From assembly GCF_030409945.1 (NCBI RefSeq), contig NZ_JAUFQV010000012.1, forward strand, positions 186,001 through 250,000: a stretch of 64,000 bases of DNA, given 5' to 3'. Each line of letters begins with the position of its first letter. The first letter of the stretch is position 1. The translations under genes and the position numbers were made by a program. Under the pieces are notes generated by a model that saw only the letters and a program-made list of their open reading frames with translations, searched no databases and was not told where the DNA came from. Of this stretch, positions 37,224 through 46,111 are shown one piece after another. Origin of the DNA: Vibrio tapetis subsp. quintayensis. Its GTDB lineage: Bacteria > Pseudomonadota > Gammaproteobacteria > Enterobacterales > Vibrionaceae.

Positions 37224-37267
37224 AAGCGAAGTACTAAAAGCGAAGTACTAAAAGCGAAGTACTTCGC
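37224..37267. repeat. Three 14-bp tandem repeats ending in a 14-bp palindrome
   Basis: AAGCGAAGTACTAA occurs at 37224-37237 and 37238-37251 and as AAGCGAAGTACTTC at 37252-37265. The last copy creates the perfect palindrome GCGAAGTACTTCGC (37254-37267). It lies between the convergent fabV and ybjL genes. Confidence 0.9.
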
Positions 37268-37280
37268 CTTAGCCCTTCGC

Positions 37281-38963
37281 TCAAGTCAGTATGATTAGTA
37301 CTGTGCCTGCTAGGGTCATCAATATATTCGCGATAGCGTAGGTGCCTGCATAACCAAGAGCCGGAATAGTTGATTTGGCTTGTTCGTTTACCACATCCAT
37401 TGCTGGGCCACACGTACGGGCACCGACGATGGCGCCTATTAGCAAAGCTCGGTTCATTTTAAGAATGTAGGCTCCTACCAAATAAGCGACCATTACAGGT
37501 ATCACGCTGATCAATAGGCTCACAGCGATGATCTGAGGGCCAACTTCGGCCATGTATTTGAAAATACTGTCACCGGCGCTTAAACCGATTCCAACCATAA
37601 AGAACATTAACCCTAGATCTTTCACCATATTCAGTGCCCCCTGAGGGACATAGCCAAAAGTAGGGTGGTTAGCTCGCAAGAAACCAAGGGTGATCCCTGC
37701 CAATAATAGGCCAACCGCGTTACCAAGACCGAAAGTGACTTGCCCAAAGGTCATGGTAATAAGGCCGAATAAAATGCCCAGAATAAAGAAGCTACAGAAG
37801 GCCAATAAGTCGGCCATTTGGCTATGAATAGAAATGAAACCAATTCGCTCAGCTAAGCCAAATACACGGCTTTTCTCACCGCTGACTTGCAAGATGTCAC
37901 CTTTCGCCAATACGATGTTTAAATCCATTGGCATTTCAATTTGAGCACGAACTACACGGTTAAGGAAACAGCCGTATTCAGCTAAGTTGAGATCTGACAG
38001 CTTCTTCCCTGCAATGCTGTCACTTTTAACCACGATCTCTTCTTCAACAACACGGAGGTCGAGTAGGTTACGATCGAATACTTCCTTGCCATTTCTAAAG
38101 CTTGGGTCCAGCCTAGCGTGACTGTCGGGGAAACCTACCAATGCAATTTCATCGCCTTCTTGCAAAATAGCATCGCCATCTGGGTGGGCAAGAATACCAC
38201 TGCGACGGATGCGCTCAATGTAACAGCCTGTTTGTCGGTAGATACCCAATTCACGCAAGTTTTTGCCATCGGTCCATGCCACCAGTTCGGGGCCAACACG
38301 ATAGGCTCGTATGATTGGTAGGTACACTTTACGTTGAGCACTCGAGTCTAACCCGCGTTCTTGAGCAATTTGAGTCGCTGAATCATGTAGGTTTTGCTTT
38401 TGTAATCTAGGCAGTAACTTGACCAACAAAATCATGCTAGTAAGACCGACTAAATAGGCAATCGCATAACCAACTGAAATGTTCTCACGTACTTTCTCCA
38501 TCGTCATTCCTTCAGGAATGGTCGCCAGGCCCGTCTTCAGGGCATCTTGAGCCCCTACTAGGATTGGCGTGGATGTAAGTGACCCCGCCATCATGCCAGC
38601 AGAAAAACCAAAATCGAGTTGAAGGTATTGATTAACGAATACTGAAATAGCTAATGCCGTAACGAGTAAGGTTAAGCTAAGGATGAAATAGTGCTTACCG
38701 TCGCGAAAGAAAATGCCGAAGAAGTTCGGGCCTGCTTCTATACCAACACAATAAATGAACAGCATAAAGCCAATAGTGAGTGCGTCCGCATTGAAGCTAA
38801 AGCCAAGGTTGCCCATGAAAATAGCACTGATAAGAACGCCAATGGCACTGCCTAATTGGAGCCGGCCGAACTGAATTTTTCCAATGGCTAACCCAATAGC
38901 AAGTACTAAAAAAATCAATAAGATAGGGTTTTGTTTAAGGAGAATAATAATATCTATATTCAC
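37281..38963 (-). CDS. ybjL: AspT/YbjL-type transporter with two RCK_C (TrkA-C) domains
   Basis: A 560-residue inner-membrane protein. Two membrane halves (about 1-185 and 380-560) carry the AspT/YidE/YbjL duplication pattern, with [16 protein letters not shown] in the first half and [12 protein letters not shown] in the second. Between them are two cytoplasmic RCK_C-type domains (about 205-290 and 295-380), which usually bind regulatory ligands. The AspT member is an aspartate:alanine exchanger; the substrate of YbjL is unknown. E. coli ybjL also lies near grxA, the next gene here, which supports the assignment. Confidence 0.88.
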   Translation of the reverse strand: MNIDIIILLKQNPILLIFLVLAIGLAIGKIQFGRLQLGSAIGVLISAIFMGNLGFSFNADALTIGFMLFIYCVGIEAGPNFFGIFFRDGKHYFILSLTLLVTALAISVFVNQYLQLDFGFSAGMMAGSLTSTPILVGAQDALKTGLATIPEGMTMEKVRENISVGYAIAYLVGLTSMILLVKLLPRLQKQNLHDSATQIAQERGLDSSAQRKVYLPIIRAYRVGPELVAWTDGKNLRELGIYRQTGCYIERIRRSGILAHPDGDAILQEGDEIALVGFPDSHARLDPSFRNGKEVFDRNLLDLRVVEEEIVVKSDSIAGKKLSDLNLAEYGCFLNRVVRAQIEMPMDLNIVLAKGDILQVSGEKSRVFGLAERIGFISIHSQMADLLAFCSFFILGILFGLITMTFGQVTFGLGNAVGLLLAGITLGFLRANHPTFGYVPQGALNMVKDLGLMFFMVGIGLSAGDSIFKYMAEVGPQIIAVSLLISVIPVMVAYLVGAYILKMNRALLIGAIVGARTCGPAMDVVNEQAKSTIPALGYAGTYAIANILMTLAGTVLIILT

Positions 38964-39094
38964 TGCTTTAACTCAATCATTTTGCTGAGAAGGAGGAAGG
39001 TCTTTGTTGTGGTGAAGTGTAACTGAAAGTATAGGAAGTAAGAACCAGATTATGCCAATTTTACAGATTTATTTACTGTCAGAATTGCAAGTAT

Positions 39095-39123
39095 AAAAAA
39101 AGCCCGCTGAATGCGAGCTTTTT
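39095..39123 (-). terminator. Terminator of grxA
   Basis: Hairpin with arms around GCCCGC/GCGAGC (one mismatch) flanked by A and T runs, just past the grxA stop on the minus strand. Confidence 0.8.
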
Positions 39124-39156
39124 AAAACGACCACTTATTATAAGCAGGCGATGATA

Positions 39157-39420
39157 TTAGTTAAACAGACCTAGGTTTTCTTTAGCGTATGCTTCAAATT
39201 CTGTGCAACCGCCAACGTGGTCTTGATCTACAAAAATTTGTGGAACAGTTTCAACTGGCTTGCCCACTGTTTTCTCAAGATCAGCTTTGCTGATGCCTTC
39301 TGCGTGAATATCTACATAACGGTAGTTAAAATCTTCACGGCTTTCTTTTAGTGTTTCTGCGATTTCTTTTGCACGTACGCAAAAAGGACAAGCTGGACGG
39401 CCAAAAATTACTACAAACAT
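39157..39420 (-). CDS. grxA: Glutaredoxin 1
   Basis: An 87-residue glutaredoxin (E. coli Grx1 is 85). The dithiol active site CPFC is at 11-14, and the TVPQIFVD cis-Pro motif and GGCTEFEAY glutathione-site stretch are present. It reduces ribonucleotide reductase and protein disulfides using glutathione in the cytoplasm. The purine-rich AGGAGAACC just upstream is a good ribosome-binding site. Confidence 0.96.
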   Translation of the reverse strand: MFVVIFGRPACPFCVRAKEIAETLKESREDFNYRYVDIHAEGISKADLEKTVGKPVETVPQIFVDQDHVGGCTEFEAYAKENLGLFN

Positions 39421-39672
39421 ACGGTTCTCCTTTGTTTTCGTGCTTGCAACTATGCCTTAATCAGCAAGGGAAATAAAGTGAGAAAAACCTTTTGTTACGA
39501 TAGGCACAGCCTATTAAAATATCCGGCTCGTTTTGTCGGAATTCTATGTGACGAGTCGCGTATTTCAGCTAAGTCGTCGTAAATATCCTAAACTAATTGA
39601 AGCAAATCAAAACACGGTGAATATTTTCAGCGCAATCTGAAAGACAGTTTATTTCGGCTGCAAGGAAGTAGT

Positions 39673-40947
39673 ATGTTTCAGTTTATGACATCGGCCAAAA
39701 TTATTTTTGGTGAAGGCGCATTACAATCGTCACTTTCAGTTATTAATCAATATGGCTACAACGTTCTCTTAGTCACAGGTAAGGACACCGTTCGCTCTCA
39801 AGTTATTGTCGAATACCTTCAATCTCAAGCATTACGTTATCAGCAAGTCTCAGTGTCAGGTGAGCCATTTATCGCCATGATAGAAGAGATTGCGTTGCAG
39901 GGGCGTAAGTTTAAACCTGATGTCGTCGTTGCCCTCGGAGGTGGCAGTGTCATTGATACCGGTAAAGCATTAGCGGCGGTCATTCCTAACCAAGGCAGTT
40001 TATACGATTATGTTGAAGTGGTAGGTCGAGATGTCCCGCTTAAGTCTAAACCACTTCCTTTTATCGCTATTCCTACTACCGCTAGCACAGGTGCGGAAGT
40101 GACACGCAACGCAGTGCTTAAGTCAGGCCAAGATCAAGTTAAAGTGAGCTTGCGAAGCCCTGAAATGCTAGCAGATGTGGCAATCGTCGACCCGACATTG
40201 TCCTATGGTACCGATTTGTATACCTCTGGTAGAGGCGCGATGGATGCATTTACGCATCTCATGGAAGCTTACGTTTGTGGTGACCCAAACCCGATTACCG
40301 ATATGATCTGCGAAGAAGGCTTAAGAAGGTTAAGCAGCTCTATTGTGCCAGCGTGTTTGTATGATGATCACGAGGCTCGCTCAGATTTGTCCTTTGCGGC
40401 CATGTTGGGTGGTATGGCAATAACCAACGCCAAGCTAGGAGCGGCGCATGGTTTGGCTTCTGCGTTAGGGGGGAAGATAAAAGCTCCTCACAGCGTTATT
40501 ACTGCACGTTTAGCACCGCATGTGATGCGAGAGAACATTTCAGCTGCCCGGGCTAACAAACGGACAGATATTTTGCAGCGTTATCAGATGCTGTCTCAGA
40601 TCGTCACTGAAAATAGTAATGCTTCCGTTGAGGATGGTATTGAATGGGTTGCGACTATGTTAGAGACCTTAGAACTCCCATGTTTGACCGAGTTCGGTGT
40701 GTGCCAAACAGCATTTGAGGTGGTGGCACAAGATGCAATGCGTTCAGTGGCGATCAAAGGTAACCCGATACCACTGACTCAAGAACGTTTAGAGTTCATA
40801 TTGAGCCAAGTCTGTTCATGTGATGGTGCGGTGTGCAGCGAGGCTCACTTAGAGGAACAGGCGTCTTCTGCGACGGTTCTCCACTCAGATATGCCCATCT
40901 CTTCAAGGTTAGTGAAAGGTAAGCAGCAAGAGCAGGGGAGTAAGTAA
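39673..40947 (+). CDS. Iron-containing alcohol dehydrogenase with Cys-containing C-terminal tail
   Basis: A 424-residue group III dehydrogenase. The NAD(P)-binding GGGSVIDTGKA is at about 95-105. Metal ligands fit D and H in GAMDAFTHLMEAY, H in AAHGLASALGG and H in APHSVI. The family core ends near residue 383. The remaining 40 residues form an unusual tail with C-S-C and a third Cys close together, followed by polar, probably disordered residues. The substrate is unknown; relatives oxidise or reduce butanol, lactaldehyde or maleylacetate. It is convergent with hexR. Confidence 0.85.
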   Translation: MFQFMTSAKIIFGEGALQSSLSVINQYGYNVLLVTGKDTVRSQVIVEYLQSQALRYQQVSVSGEPFIAMIEEIALQGRKFKPDVVVALGGGSVIDTGKALAAVIPNQGSLYDYVEVVGRDVPLKSKPLPFIAIPTTASTGAEVTRNAVLKSGQDQVKVSLRSPEMLADVAIVDPTLSYGTDLYTSGRGAMDAFTHLMEAYVCGDPNPITDMICEEGLRRLSSSIVPACLYDDHEARSDLSFAAMLGGMAITNAKLGAAHGLASALGGKIKAPHSVITARLAPHVMRENISAARANKRTDILQRYQMLSQIVTENSNASVEDGIEWVATMLETLELPCLTEFGVCQTAFEVVAQDAMRSVAIKGNPIPLTQERLEFILSQVCSCDGAVCSEAHLEEQASSATVLHSDMPISSRLVKGKQQEQGSK

Positions 40948-40990
40948 CGGTTTGATTTCTACTTAGGTAGGAAGCAGATGAGTAGAAAGA

Positions 40991-41019
40991 AAAATGGAGC
41001 CAATCGGCTCCATTTTTTT
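40991..41019. terminator. Bidirectional terminator between alcohol dehydrogenase gene and hexR
   Basis: Stem ATGGAGCC/GGCTCCAT (40994-41001 and 41006-41013) with an AATC loop and A/T runs on both sides. The T run overlaps the hexR stop codon. Confidence 0.88.
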
Positions 41020-41872
41020 AAAATTGCTGTAGTTTATCGTAGCGTGAATCTTTCAGCGCTTCTTTCACTCGCTTGAGGTTGTTTCTAAAACCACTACCGC
41101 GGCGAAGTGTAAAGCCTGTTGCCAGCACGTCAATAACCGTCATTTGAACGACACGGCTTGCCATTGGCATGTAAACATCGGTGTCTTCAGGGACATCCAA
41201 TGAAATCGATAAAGATGATGCGCGATCCAACGGAGAATCTTTGGCAGTGATCGCAATAACCGTTGCGCCATTTTCACGAGCAAGGTTTGCCACTTCCACT
41301 TGGCTTTTGGTTCGGCCAGTGTGGGAAATCAAAACGACCACATCGTTATCTGTACAGTTAATGCAACTCATTCTTTGCATTACGATGTCTTCAAAACACG
41401 TAATCGGGATGTTAAATCGAATAAACTTGTTTTGAGCATCACGTGCAACCGCAGATGAGGCACCTAAACCAAAGAATGAAATGCGCTTGGCTTGAGTTAG
41501 TAGGTCAACCGCTCGGTTCACTTGCATTGAGTCAATGCTGTTTTTTGCCACATCCAAACACGCCATAGTTGATTCGAAAATCTTATGGGTATAAGCGTCA
41601 GGGCTGTCGTCTTCCTCTACGTTACGGTTAACGTAAGGAGTACCGTTTGCCAAGCTTTGTGCTAAGTGCAGTTTAAAATCAGGAAAGCCTTTCGTATCCA
41701 ATCTTCGACAGAAGCGGTTTACGGTTGGCTCGCTCACGTCAGCCATCTTGGCGAGAGTAGCAATACTAGAGTGAATAGCCGTCTGGGGAGAGGCCATGAT
41801 CACTTCGGCTACTTTTCGTTCCGACTTGCTAAAGTTTTCCAGGTTTTTCTGTATTTTTTCTAATGTATTCAT
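41018..41872 (-). CDS. hexR: HexR, RpiR-family regulator of central carbon metabolism
   Basis: A 284-residue RpiR-family repressor. The N-terminal helix-turn-helix (about 1-77) starts MNTLEKIQKNLENFSKSERK and includes the recognition region SEPTVNRFCRR. The C-terminal SIS domain (about 125-255) binds sugar phosphates, with GLGASSAVARDAQNKF and SHTGRTKSQVEVANLA. HexR responds to 2-keto-3-deoxy-6-phosphogluconate and controls Entner-Doudoroff and related genes. I prefer the ATG at 41872; a GTG three codons earlier is possible. Whether it controls the neighbouring genes cannot be told. Confidence 0.93.
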   Translation of the reverse strand: MNTLEKIQKNLENFSKSERKVAEVIMASPQTAIHSSIATLAKMADVSEPTVNRFCRRLDTKGFPDFKLHLAQSLANGTPYVNRNVEEDDSPDAYTHKIFESTMACLDVAKNSIDSMQVNRAVDLLTQAKRISFFGLGASSAVARDAQNKFIRFNIPITCFEDIVMQRMSCINCTDNDVVVLISHTGRTKSQVEVANLARENGATVIAITAKDSPLDRASSLSISLDVPEDTDVYMPMASRVVQMTVIDVLATGFTLRRGSGFRNNLKRVKEALKDSRYDKLQQF

Positions 41873-42196
41873 AGAGTTCACGAGGGTATAGAGAACATCT
41901 TTACTGACTCAAACCTACCATCAGATATTGTCTTTGATGGGGGATCATTAAAGGCGAAAAGAATAGGTCACTGCGAGTCAGCCGCTTAACTTCGAGTATA
42001 AACGAAGCGAATCGTTTGCTTTAGTAAAAGGCACGAATTTGGTTAACTAAATGTCTAGAACATGACAGGCCTCAAACAAAGTTTCAGTCTACTCAATGGT
42101 TTGTACAAAAACTGGTCGCAAATATGGCCAAATTCGCACAAATTCTGTTGTGCGAATTACAGAATGAGAAAGAAACTTACATATCTGAAACTTCAA
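41873..42196. promoter_or_regulatory. Region between hexR and panP with an 11-bp inverted repeat
   Basis: About 320 bases with no credible gene, holding the hexR promoter and the 3' flank of panP. The notable element is AATTCGCACAA (42131-42141) with its exact inverse at 42148-42158, separated by six bases. Confidence 0.5.
42131..42158. repeat. 11-bp perfect inverted repeat upstream of hexR
   Basis: Arms AATTCGCACAA and TTGTGCGAATT around ATTCTG. There is no T run on either side, so an operator is as likely as a terminator. Confidence 0.75.
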
Positions 42197-43852
42197 TTAG
42201 TCACAAAGCGACTGATTGATGATGACCTGACTGACTTGGTTAATTTCATCGAGTAATGTGTGTTGGCGTGCAGCAATGTCTCTTTGCTCTATTAACACAG
42301 ACCTAAGGATATCTTTGGTGGTCAGTGGATTGGCAAGCACAACGCGAAAAACAACAGTTGCGCGTTCGTCCCATTGTTCGGGTGTTAATCGAGTACGAGA
42401 CACAAATGATTTACCGGTTTCACGTTGCTGCTTTTGGATTTGCATGGTGAGTTTGTTGAGCAACTCATTCAATTGATCTTTTTGGTTAACACTTGCCGAT
42501 GCCAGCGCTTGTTTAACGATAGGAGGTAAATAGCGATAGGTTAGCAAACACAACTCGGGCTCAGAGATAAGCTCGAAGTCAGTTTGTTGAGATATCAGGT
42601 CAGCAAAGAAACTGGCTTTTTCGATGCTTTGGTCGATAAGAAGCTCGTAACCTGGTCGGCTGATGATATGCATCGACGCATAAACAAGCATCGCCATACC
42701 AGAGCGGCTTCCCTCCAACGTATGGCTGCCCAAATCTTTAGAGCCTTTACGAAGAATATACTCTGCGTGATGTTCAATGGCCGATAGTGCATCGGGGTCT
42801 TTAAACAACACCATGCCAGCACCCATTGGAATATAGAGCTGTTTATGGGCATCGATGGTGACCGAATCAGCTTGTTCAATTCCGGCAAGTAAATGGCGGT
42901 GATTATTGGACATGAGTGTCGCACCACCCCAAGCTGCGTCGACATGAAAGTGACAACCCTCTGCCTGCGCAATTCGAGCCATGTCTTCCAAAGGATCGAT
43001 ATTGCCTGTTTCTGTCGTGCCCGCAACACCAACAATGGCAAAAGGCAAAATGTTCTGCGCTTTTAACTCGGTGATCTTCTCTTGCAATGCAACAGGGCAA
43101 ATTCGGTTATCAGGGTTAGTTTTCACCGCGACTAAGCTATCACGCCCTAAGCCAAGCACATCGGCTGACTTTTTAAGCGAGTAGTGGCCCCGCTCGGAAA
43201 CAAGGATCGCAAGCCCGTCATAGCCGTAATGCTTCATGGCTTTAAACAGGCCTTCTTGCTCTACGCCTTGAAAGTCACCATCAGCTTTAAGTGCATTGTT
43301 ACGAGCGACCCAAAGCGCAGTGATGTTAGCAATGGTGCCACCAGAGCAAAATGCACCTAGAGAATGGTTCGCACTGTGCATCCATTGGCCGTAGAAATCT
43401 GAAGTGTTTTGATAAATCAGCCCATGAAGCATACCCAGAACTTGGCGCTCTAACGGCGTGAATGCTTTAGACGTTTCAATTTTGACCAAATTTTGGTTGA
43501 GCGCGATCATGATCTTCGATAACGGCATCAAAAAATAGGGCAATGCAGATGTCATGTGGCCAATAAAGCTAGGCGAAGAGGTATGAACCGAGTGTGAGAC
43601 AAGGTTATCAAGTAAGTGTTGGGTGTGCTCAGACACAAACTCAGGCTGTTCGGGAATATAAGGGTTAGAAAAGTTCTTTTCTATTTCCCACAGCGGCTTT
43701 TCCTCAGCGACGATATGTTCGCGAAGAAATAGGTTGAGGTTTTGTGAGAGTTCTTGTTCGATGTGACCCAGCGTGGAGTCAGGAGCTTCGGGAACTGTGA
43801 AAATCTTAAGGAGACTTTCGAAGCTTACATCAGCAGTTTTATTATCTACCAT
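42197..43852 (-). CDS. panP: Pyridoxal-dependent aspartate 1-decarboxylase PanP
   Basis: A 551-residue group II PLP decarboxylase. The PLP lysine is K337 in DAHKQLYIPMG; the cofactor-binding His and Asp lie in HFHVDAAWGG (about 301-310), and CSGGTIANITAL is at about 169-180. PanP was described in Vibrio as the enzyme making beta-alanine for coenzyme A when PanD is absent. Older annotation calls such genes glutamate decarboxylase. The panP call rests on length and on its place beside hexR as I recall it from V. cholerae. Confidence 0.9.
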   Translation of the reverse strand: MVDNKTADVSFESLLKIFTVPEAPDSTLGHIEQELSQNLNLFLREHIVAEEKPLWEIEKNFSNPYIPEQPEFVSEHTQHLLDNLVSHSVHTSSPSFIGHMTSALPYFLMPLSKIMIALNQNLVKIETSKAFTPLERQVLGMLHGLIYQNTSDFYGQWMHSANHSLGAFCSGGTIANITALWVARNNALKADGDFQGVEQEGLFKAMKHYGYDGLAILVSERGHYSLKKSADVLGLGRDSLVAVKTNPDNRICPVALQEKITELKAQNILPFAIVGVAGTTETGNIDPLEDMARIAQAEGCHFHVDAAWGGATLMSNNHRHLLAGIEQADSVTIDAHKQLYIPMGAGMVLFKDPDALSAIEHHAEYILRKGSKDLGSHTLEGSRSGMAMLVYASMHIISRPGYELLIDQSIEKASFFADLISQQTDFELISEPELCLLTYRYLPPIVKQALASASVNQKDQLNELLNKLTMQIQKQQRETGKSFVSRTRLTPEQWDERATVVFRVVLANPLTTKDILRSVLIEQRDIAARQHTLLDEINQVSQVIINQSLCD

Positions 43853-43899
43853 ACTAACTTTGTTTCTAAGTGTACTTGTCTCAATAGCGGGTCAATCTA

Positions 43900-43927
43900 A
43901 ACGAAAACGGGAACGATGTCCCGTTTT
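43900..43927 (-). terminator. Terminator downstream of the secreted hypothetical gene
   Basis: Stem AAAACGGGA/TCCCGTTTT (43904-43912 and 43919-43927) with a 6-base loop, 43 bases past the stop of the gene at 43970. Confidence 0.75.
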
Positions 43928-43969
43928 AATTCTGCAAACGAAAATTTCACCAATCGATATGATGAATAA

Positions 43970-44482
43970 TTAGTCGCACTGAGTTTTGGCTACCGCGCTA
44001 ACTTTTTCGTTGTAACGGCTCAAGGCCTGGTCGATTTTGTTTGGATGACTGAGTAAATCGGCAAGAGCAGCACGCAGTTCGTAATTTTGAGCATGCGGCA
44101 GGGCTTGTCTGTCTGCAAACGTGACTTTAGCCAGCTTCCCAAGCGTGTCCTCACGAGTCGTTAACTGCTTGATATCGGCTTGTTCTAGTTTGAGCCAGCT
44201 TTCTACAGATACATTGGTATTGACCTTTGCTGGCTCGTTAACCAAGTAATAATGTACCGCTTCACGGTTTAGTTCGAAATGGTTGGTACGGCCTTCTAAA
44301 AACCATTGGCTGACTTCAGCTAGCTGTGGATTTTGTTCTGTTGTTAAGGTAACTAAGTCTTGATACCAAGCCAAAGATGCGTCGATATAGGCATCGTATT
44401 TTCCTTGTTGGCAGGTAGTATCAGCAGCAATAGACAGCGTAGAAACACTGGAAAGCAGTACAGCAAGAGCGAAGCGTTTCAT
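43970..44482 (-). CDS. Secreted hypothetical protein, 170 residues
   Basis: A signal peptide (about 1-20, ending SIAA) precedes a mostly helical mature protein of 150 residues. Two Cys, one near the mature N-terminus (about 24) and one next to last, could form a disulfide. I do not recognise a domain. It lies 73 bases downstream of lysO on the same strand and has its own terminator; no functional link can be drawn. Confidence 0.65.
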   Translation of the reverse strand: MKRFALAVLLSSVSTLSIAADTTCQQGKYDAYIDASLAWYQDLVTLTTEQNPQLAEVSQWFLEGRTNHFELNREAVHYYLVNEPAKVNTNVSVESWLKLEQADIKQLTTREDTLGKLAKVTFADRQALPHAQNYELRAALADLLSHPNKIDQALSRYNEKVSAVAKTQCD

Positions 44483-44555
44483 GTTAATTCCTTTTGTTAT
44501 TATGCAGGGCTATTTTAATAAAATGTTATTTATTATCAACGAAATTTCGCGTGCT

Positions 44556-45458
44556 TTATGAGAGCGAGACGAAAAATAACATAAATACTGGTACCAATAT
44601 GCTTAAGATGAAGCCACTTACGATGGCAATGGGTACACATTTAACCCCACCGCTCGACTGAATGATTGGCAAGGTGAAATCCATTGCGGTAGCGCCTGCG
44701 TATCCAATGGCAGTACATGGGAATTGCCTGATGATAAGAGGTATAGCCGCCAAAGCGATGAGTTCTCGTCCTAGCTCTAATAAAAATGAGGCACCACCCA
44801 ATACCGGGCCATAAGCATCGCTAATTAAAATGCCCGACAACGAGTACCAACCAAAGCCAGAAGCCATAGCCAGACCTTGGGTGATCGGTAAACCTAACAA
44901 TAGGGCCGAAAGTACGCCGCCAATCCACGAGGAAATGATGATTACAAGGGCTATCACCATGCCGTGCTTATTCAGCAGGATTTGACGTAGAGTTAAGCCG
45001 CTATTTCTTAGCTGAATGCCAATAAAAAACAGTAGAGCAAGTAAGATCCATTCACTCCATTGGTCAACATTGGAGAGGTCAAGAGGAAGCATCAAGCCTA
45101 CAATTAAACCACCGCCAACTACGACTATCAACTTGATGGACTCCATCGCCATGGCTGACAGTGGCAACTGTTTACCCGTTTGTTCGGTTTTAACTGGCAT
45201 GAATTTGTCGATAAAAGGAAGAGCCAGTAGATTACATGTGCCGATTATCAAGAAAAACCCAATTGCGTAGGTTAGGATACTTTTGATGTTACCGCCCAAA
45301 TTATCCAATGCAGCTAGGCTAAGACCCATGATAAATAGGATCAAATAAATAAGGTAGTGGGTGGTTTTGTTCACAACATTTAAAAAACGTTGATTTGAAA
45401 ACGGCACTAAATACCCAACAATGAGAGGGGCAAAGATATAGAGCATCCCTGAATACAT
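44556..45458 (-). CDS. lysO: Lysine exporter LysO (YbjE)
   Basis: A 300-residue inner-membrane protein with about eight hydrophobic segments, family DUF340/LysO. Conserved blocks include GWYSLSGILISDAYGP (about 203-218) and LGRELIALAAIPLI, then GGVKCVPIAIVSGFILS near the C-terminus. Conserved acidic residues sit inside membrane segments. E. coli LysO exports L-lysine and the toxic analogue thialysine. No lysine riboswitch was found in the upstream 180 bases. Confidence 0.9.
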   Translation of the reverse strand: MYSGMLYIFAPLIVGYLVPFSNQRFLNVVNKTTHYLIYLILFIMGLSLAALDNLGGNIKSILTYAIGFFLIIGTCNLLALPFIDKFMPVKTEQTGKQLPLSAMAMESIKLIVVVGGGLIVGLMLPLDLSNVDQWSEWILLALLFFIGIQLRNSGLTLRQILLNKHGMVIALVIIISSWIGGVLSALLLGLPITQGLAMASGFGWYSLSGILISDAYGPVLGGASFLLELGRELIALAAIPLIIRQFPCTAIGYAGATAMDFTLPIIQSSGGVKCVPIAIVSGFILSILVPVFMLFFVSLS

Positions 45459-45554
45459 GTAAATCCTTAAAATCGTTTATTGCAAGCCCTCTAAGGCTTT
45501 ACGTATTGTCCTAATATGCGGGATTATCCCTTATCACCCGATGTTTACTGAGCA

Positions 45555-45773
45555 CTACCGCCATTTCCTCGCCACTTTATGTGTGGACTATAAGCCCATT
45601 CGAACGATTAGGTTTAGCTTAGTAGCTTCCATTAAATGAGGAGGGGATAAATGGGCGTAAACCATTGTTTGCTCTATATTCTGGTGTCCGAGAATATTTT
45701 GCAAGTCAATTATGTTACCTTCACTAATCATCTCGTATGTAGCCGATCTCACCTCGTCGAACGTTCCCTGCCG
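45555..45773 (-). pseudogene. Decayed tyrosine recombinase (integrase) C-terminus
   Basis: On the minus strand, frame continuous with 45773, the reading gives SEGNIIDLQNILGHQ, then TMVYAHLSPPHLMEATKLN. This is a typical C-terminal catalytic segment of a phage-type tyrosine recombinase (consensus LQ-x-LGH ... T-x-x-YAHL). The active-site Tyr and LGH are retained. The usual LRHTF-type motif is reduced to VRSATYE. A TAG at 45588-45590 interrupts the frame, and a plausible tail STHKVARKWR ends at 45555. No N-terminal part or start codon is present; the frame is closed by TAA at 45774-45776. It is non-functional, the remnant of an integrated element. Confidence 0.75.
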
Positions 45774-46111
45774 TTAACCAAGACGATTAGTTCATAACGT
45801 TGACAATCCAATACATTTCTAAACAGACGATTACAGCCCTTTCTTGTATGCTTTATGTTGACTAGTTACTGGTGATGCGGCTAAGGAACTTATGCTTTTG
45901 CGCGTGGGTCTTACGTCTTATTGAGCTAAGTCGCTATATGGACATCTCTTCGTCTTTTTATTAATCAATATGACACTTTTTAAAATAGAAACGATGCATC
46001 GTTTTTGATTTTATGAGGTCTATTGAACATTCAATTTTGTTCACTATCAGCTTTAACGTGCCTATGCACAGCGCACAGCATTAAGTTGGTAGAGTTAACA
46101 CGGTATCTACT
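45774..46111. promoter_or_regulatory. Upstream region of the export operon
   Basis: About 340 AT-rich bases without an ORF. They contain a 16-bp palindrome (45989-46004, listed separately) and must hold the operon promoter. Traces of the decayed integrase may continue to about 45850 in a shifted frame, but this is weak. Confidence 0.45.
45989..46004. promoter_or_regulatory. 16-bp perfect palindrome upstream of the export operon
   Basis: AAACGATGCATCGTTT is its own reverse complement, 107 bases before the adaptor gene start. This size and symmetry suit a dimeric repressor such as a TetR- or MarR-type regulator. No regulator gene is adjacent. Confidence 0.6.

Noticed and set aside
37224..37267. 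CRISPR array
   Set aside because: Repeats are 14 bp and directly adjacent with no spacers, and no cas genes are present.
42062..42256. 64-codon plus-strand ORF between hexR and panP
   Set aside because: It overlaps the 3' end of panP and spans the inverted repeat. No ribosome-binding site or family match was seen.
45459..45640. Lysine riboswitch upstream of lysO
   Set aside because: The leader lacks the conserved lysine-aptamer segments. Most of it is the integrase relic.
45555..45773. Active integrase gene
   Set aside because: There is no N-terminal domain, the HxxR region is degraded, and the frame has an internal stop.
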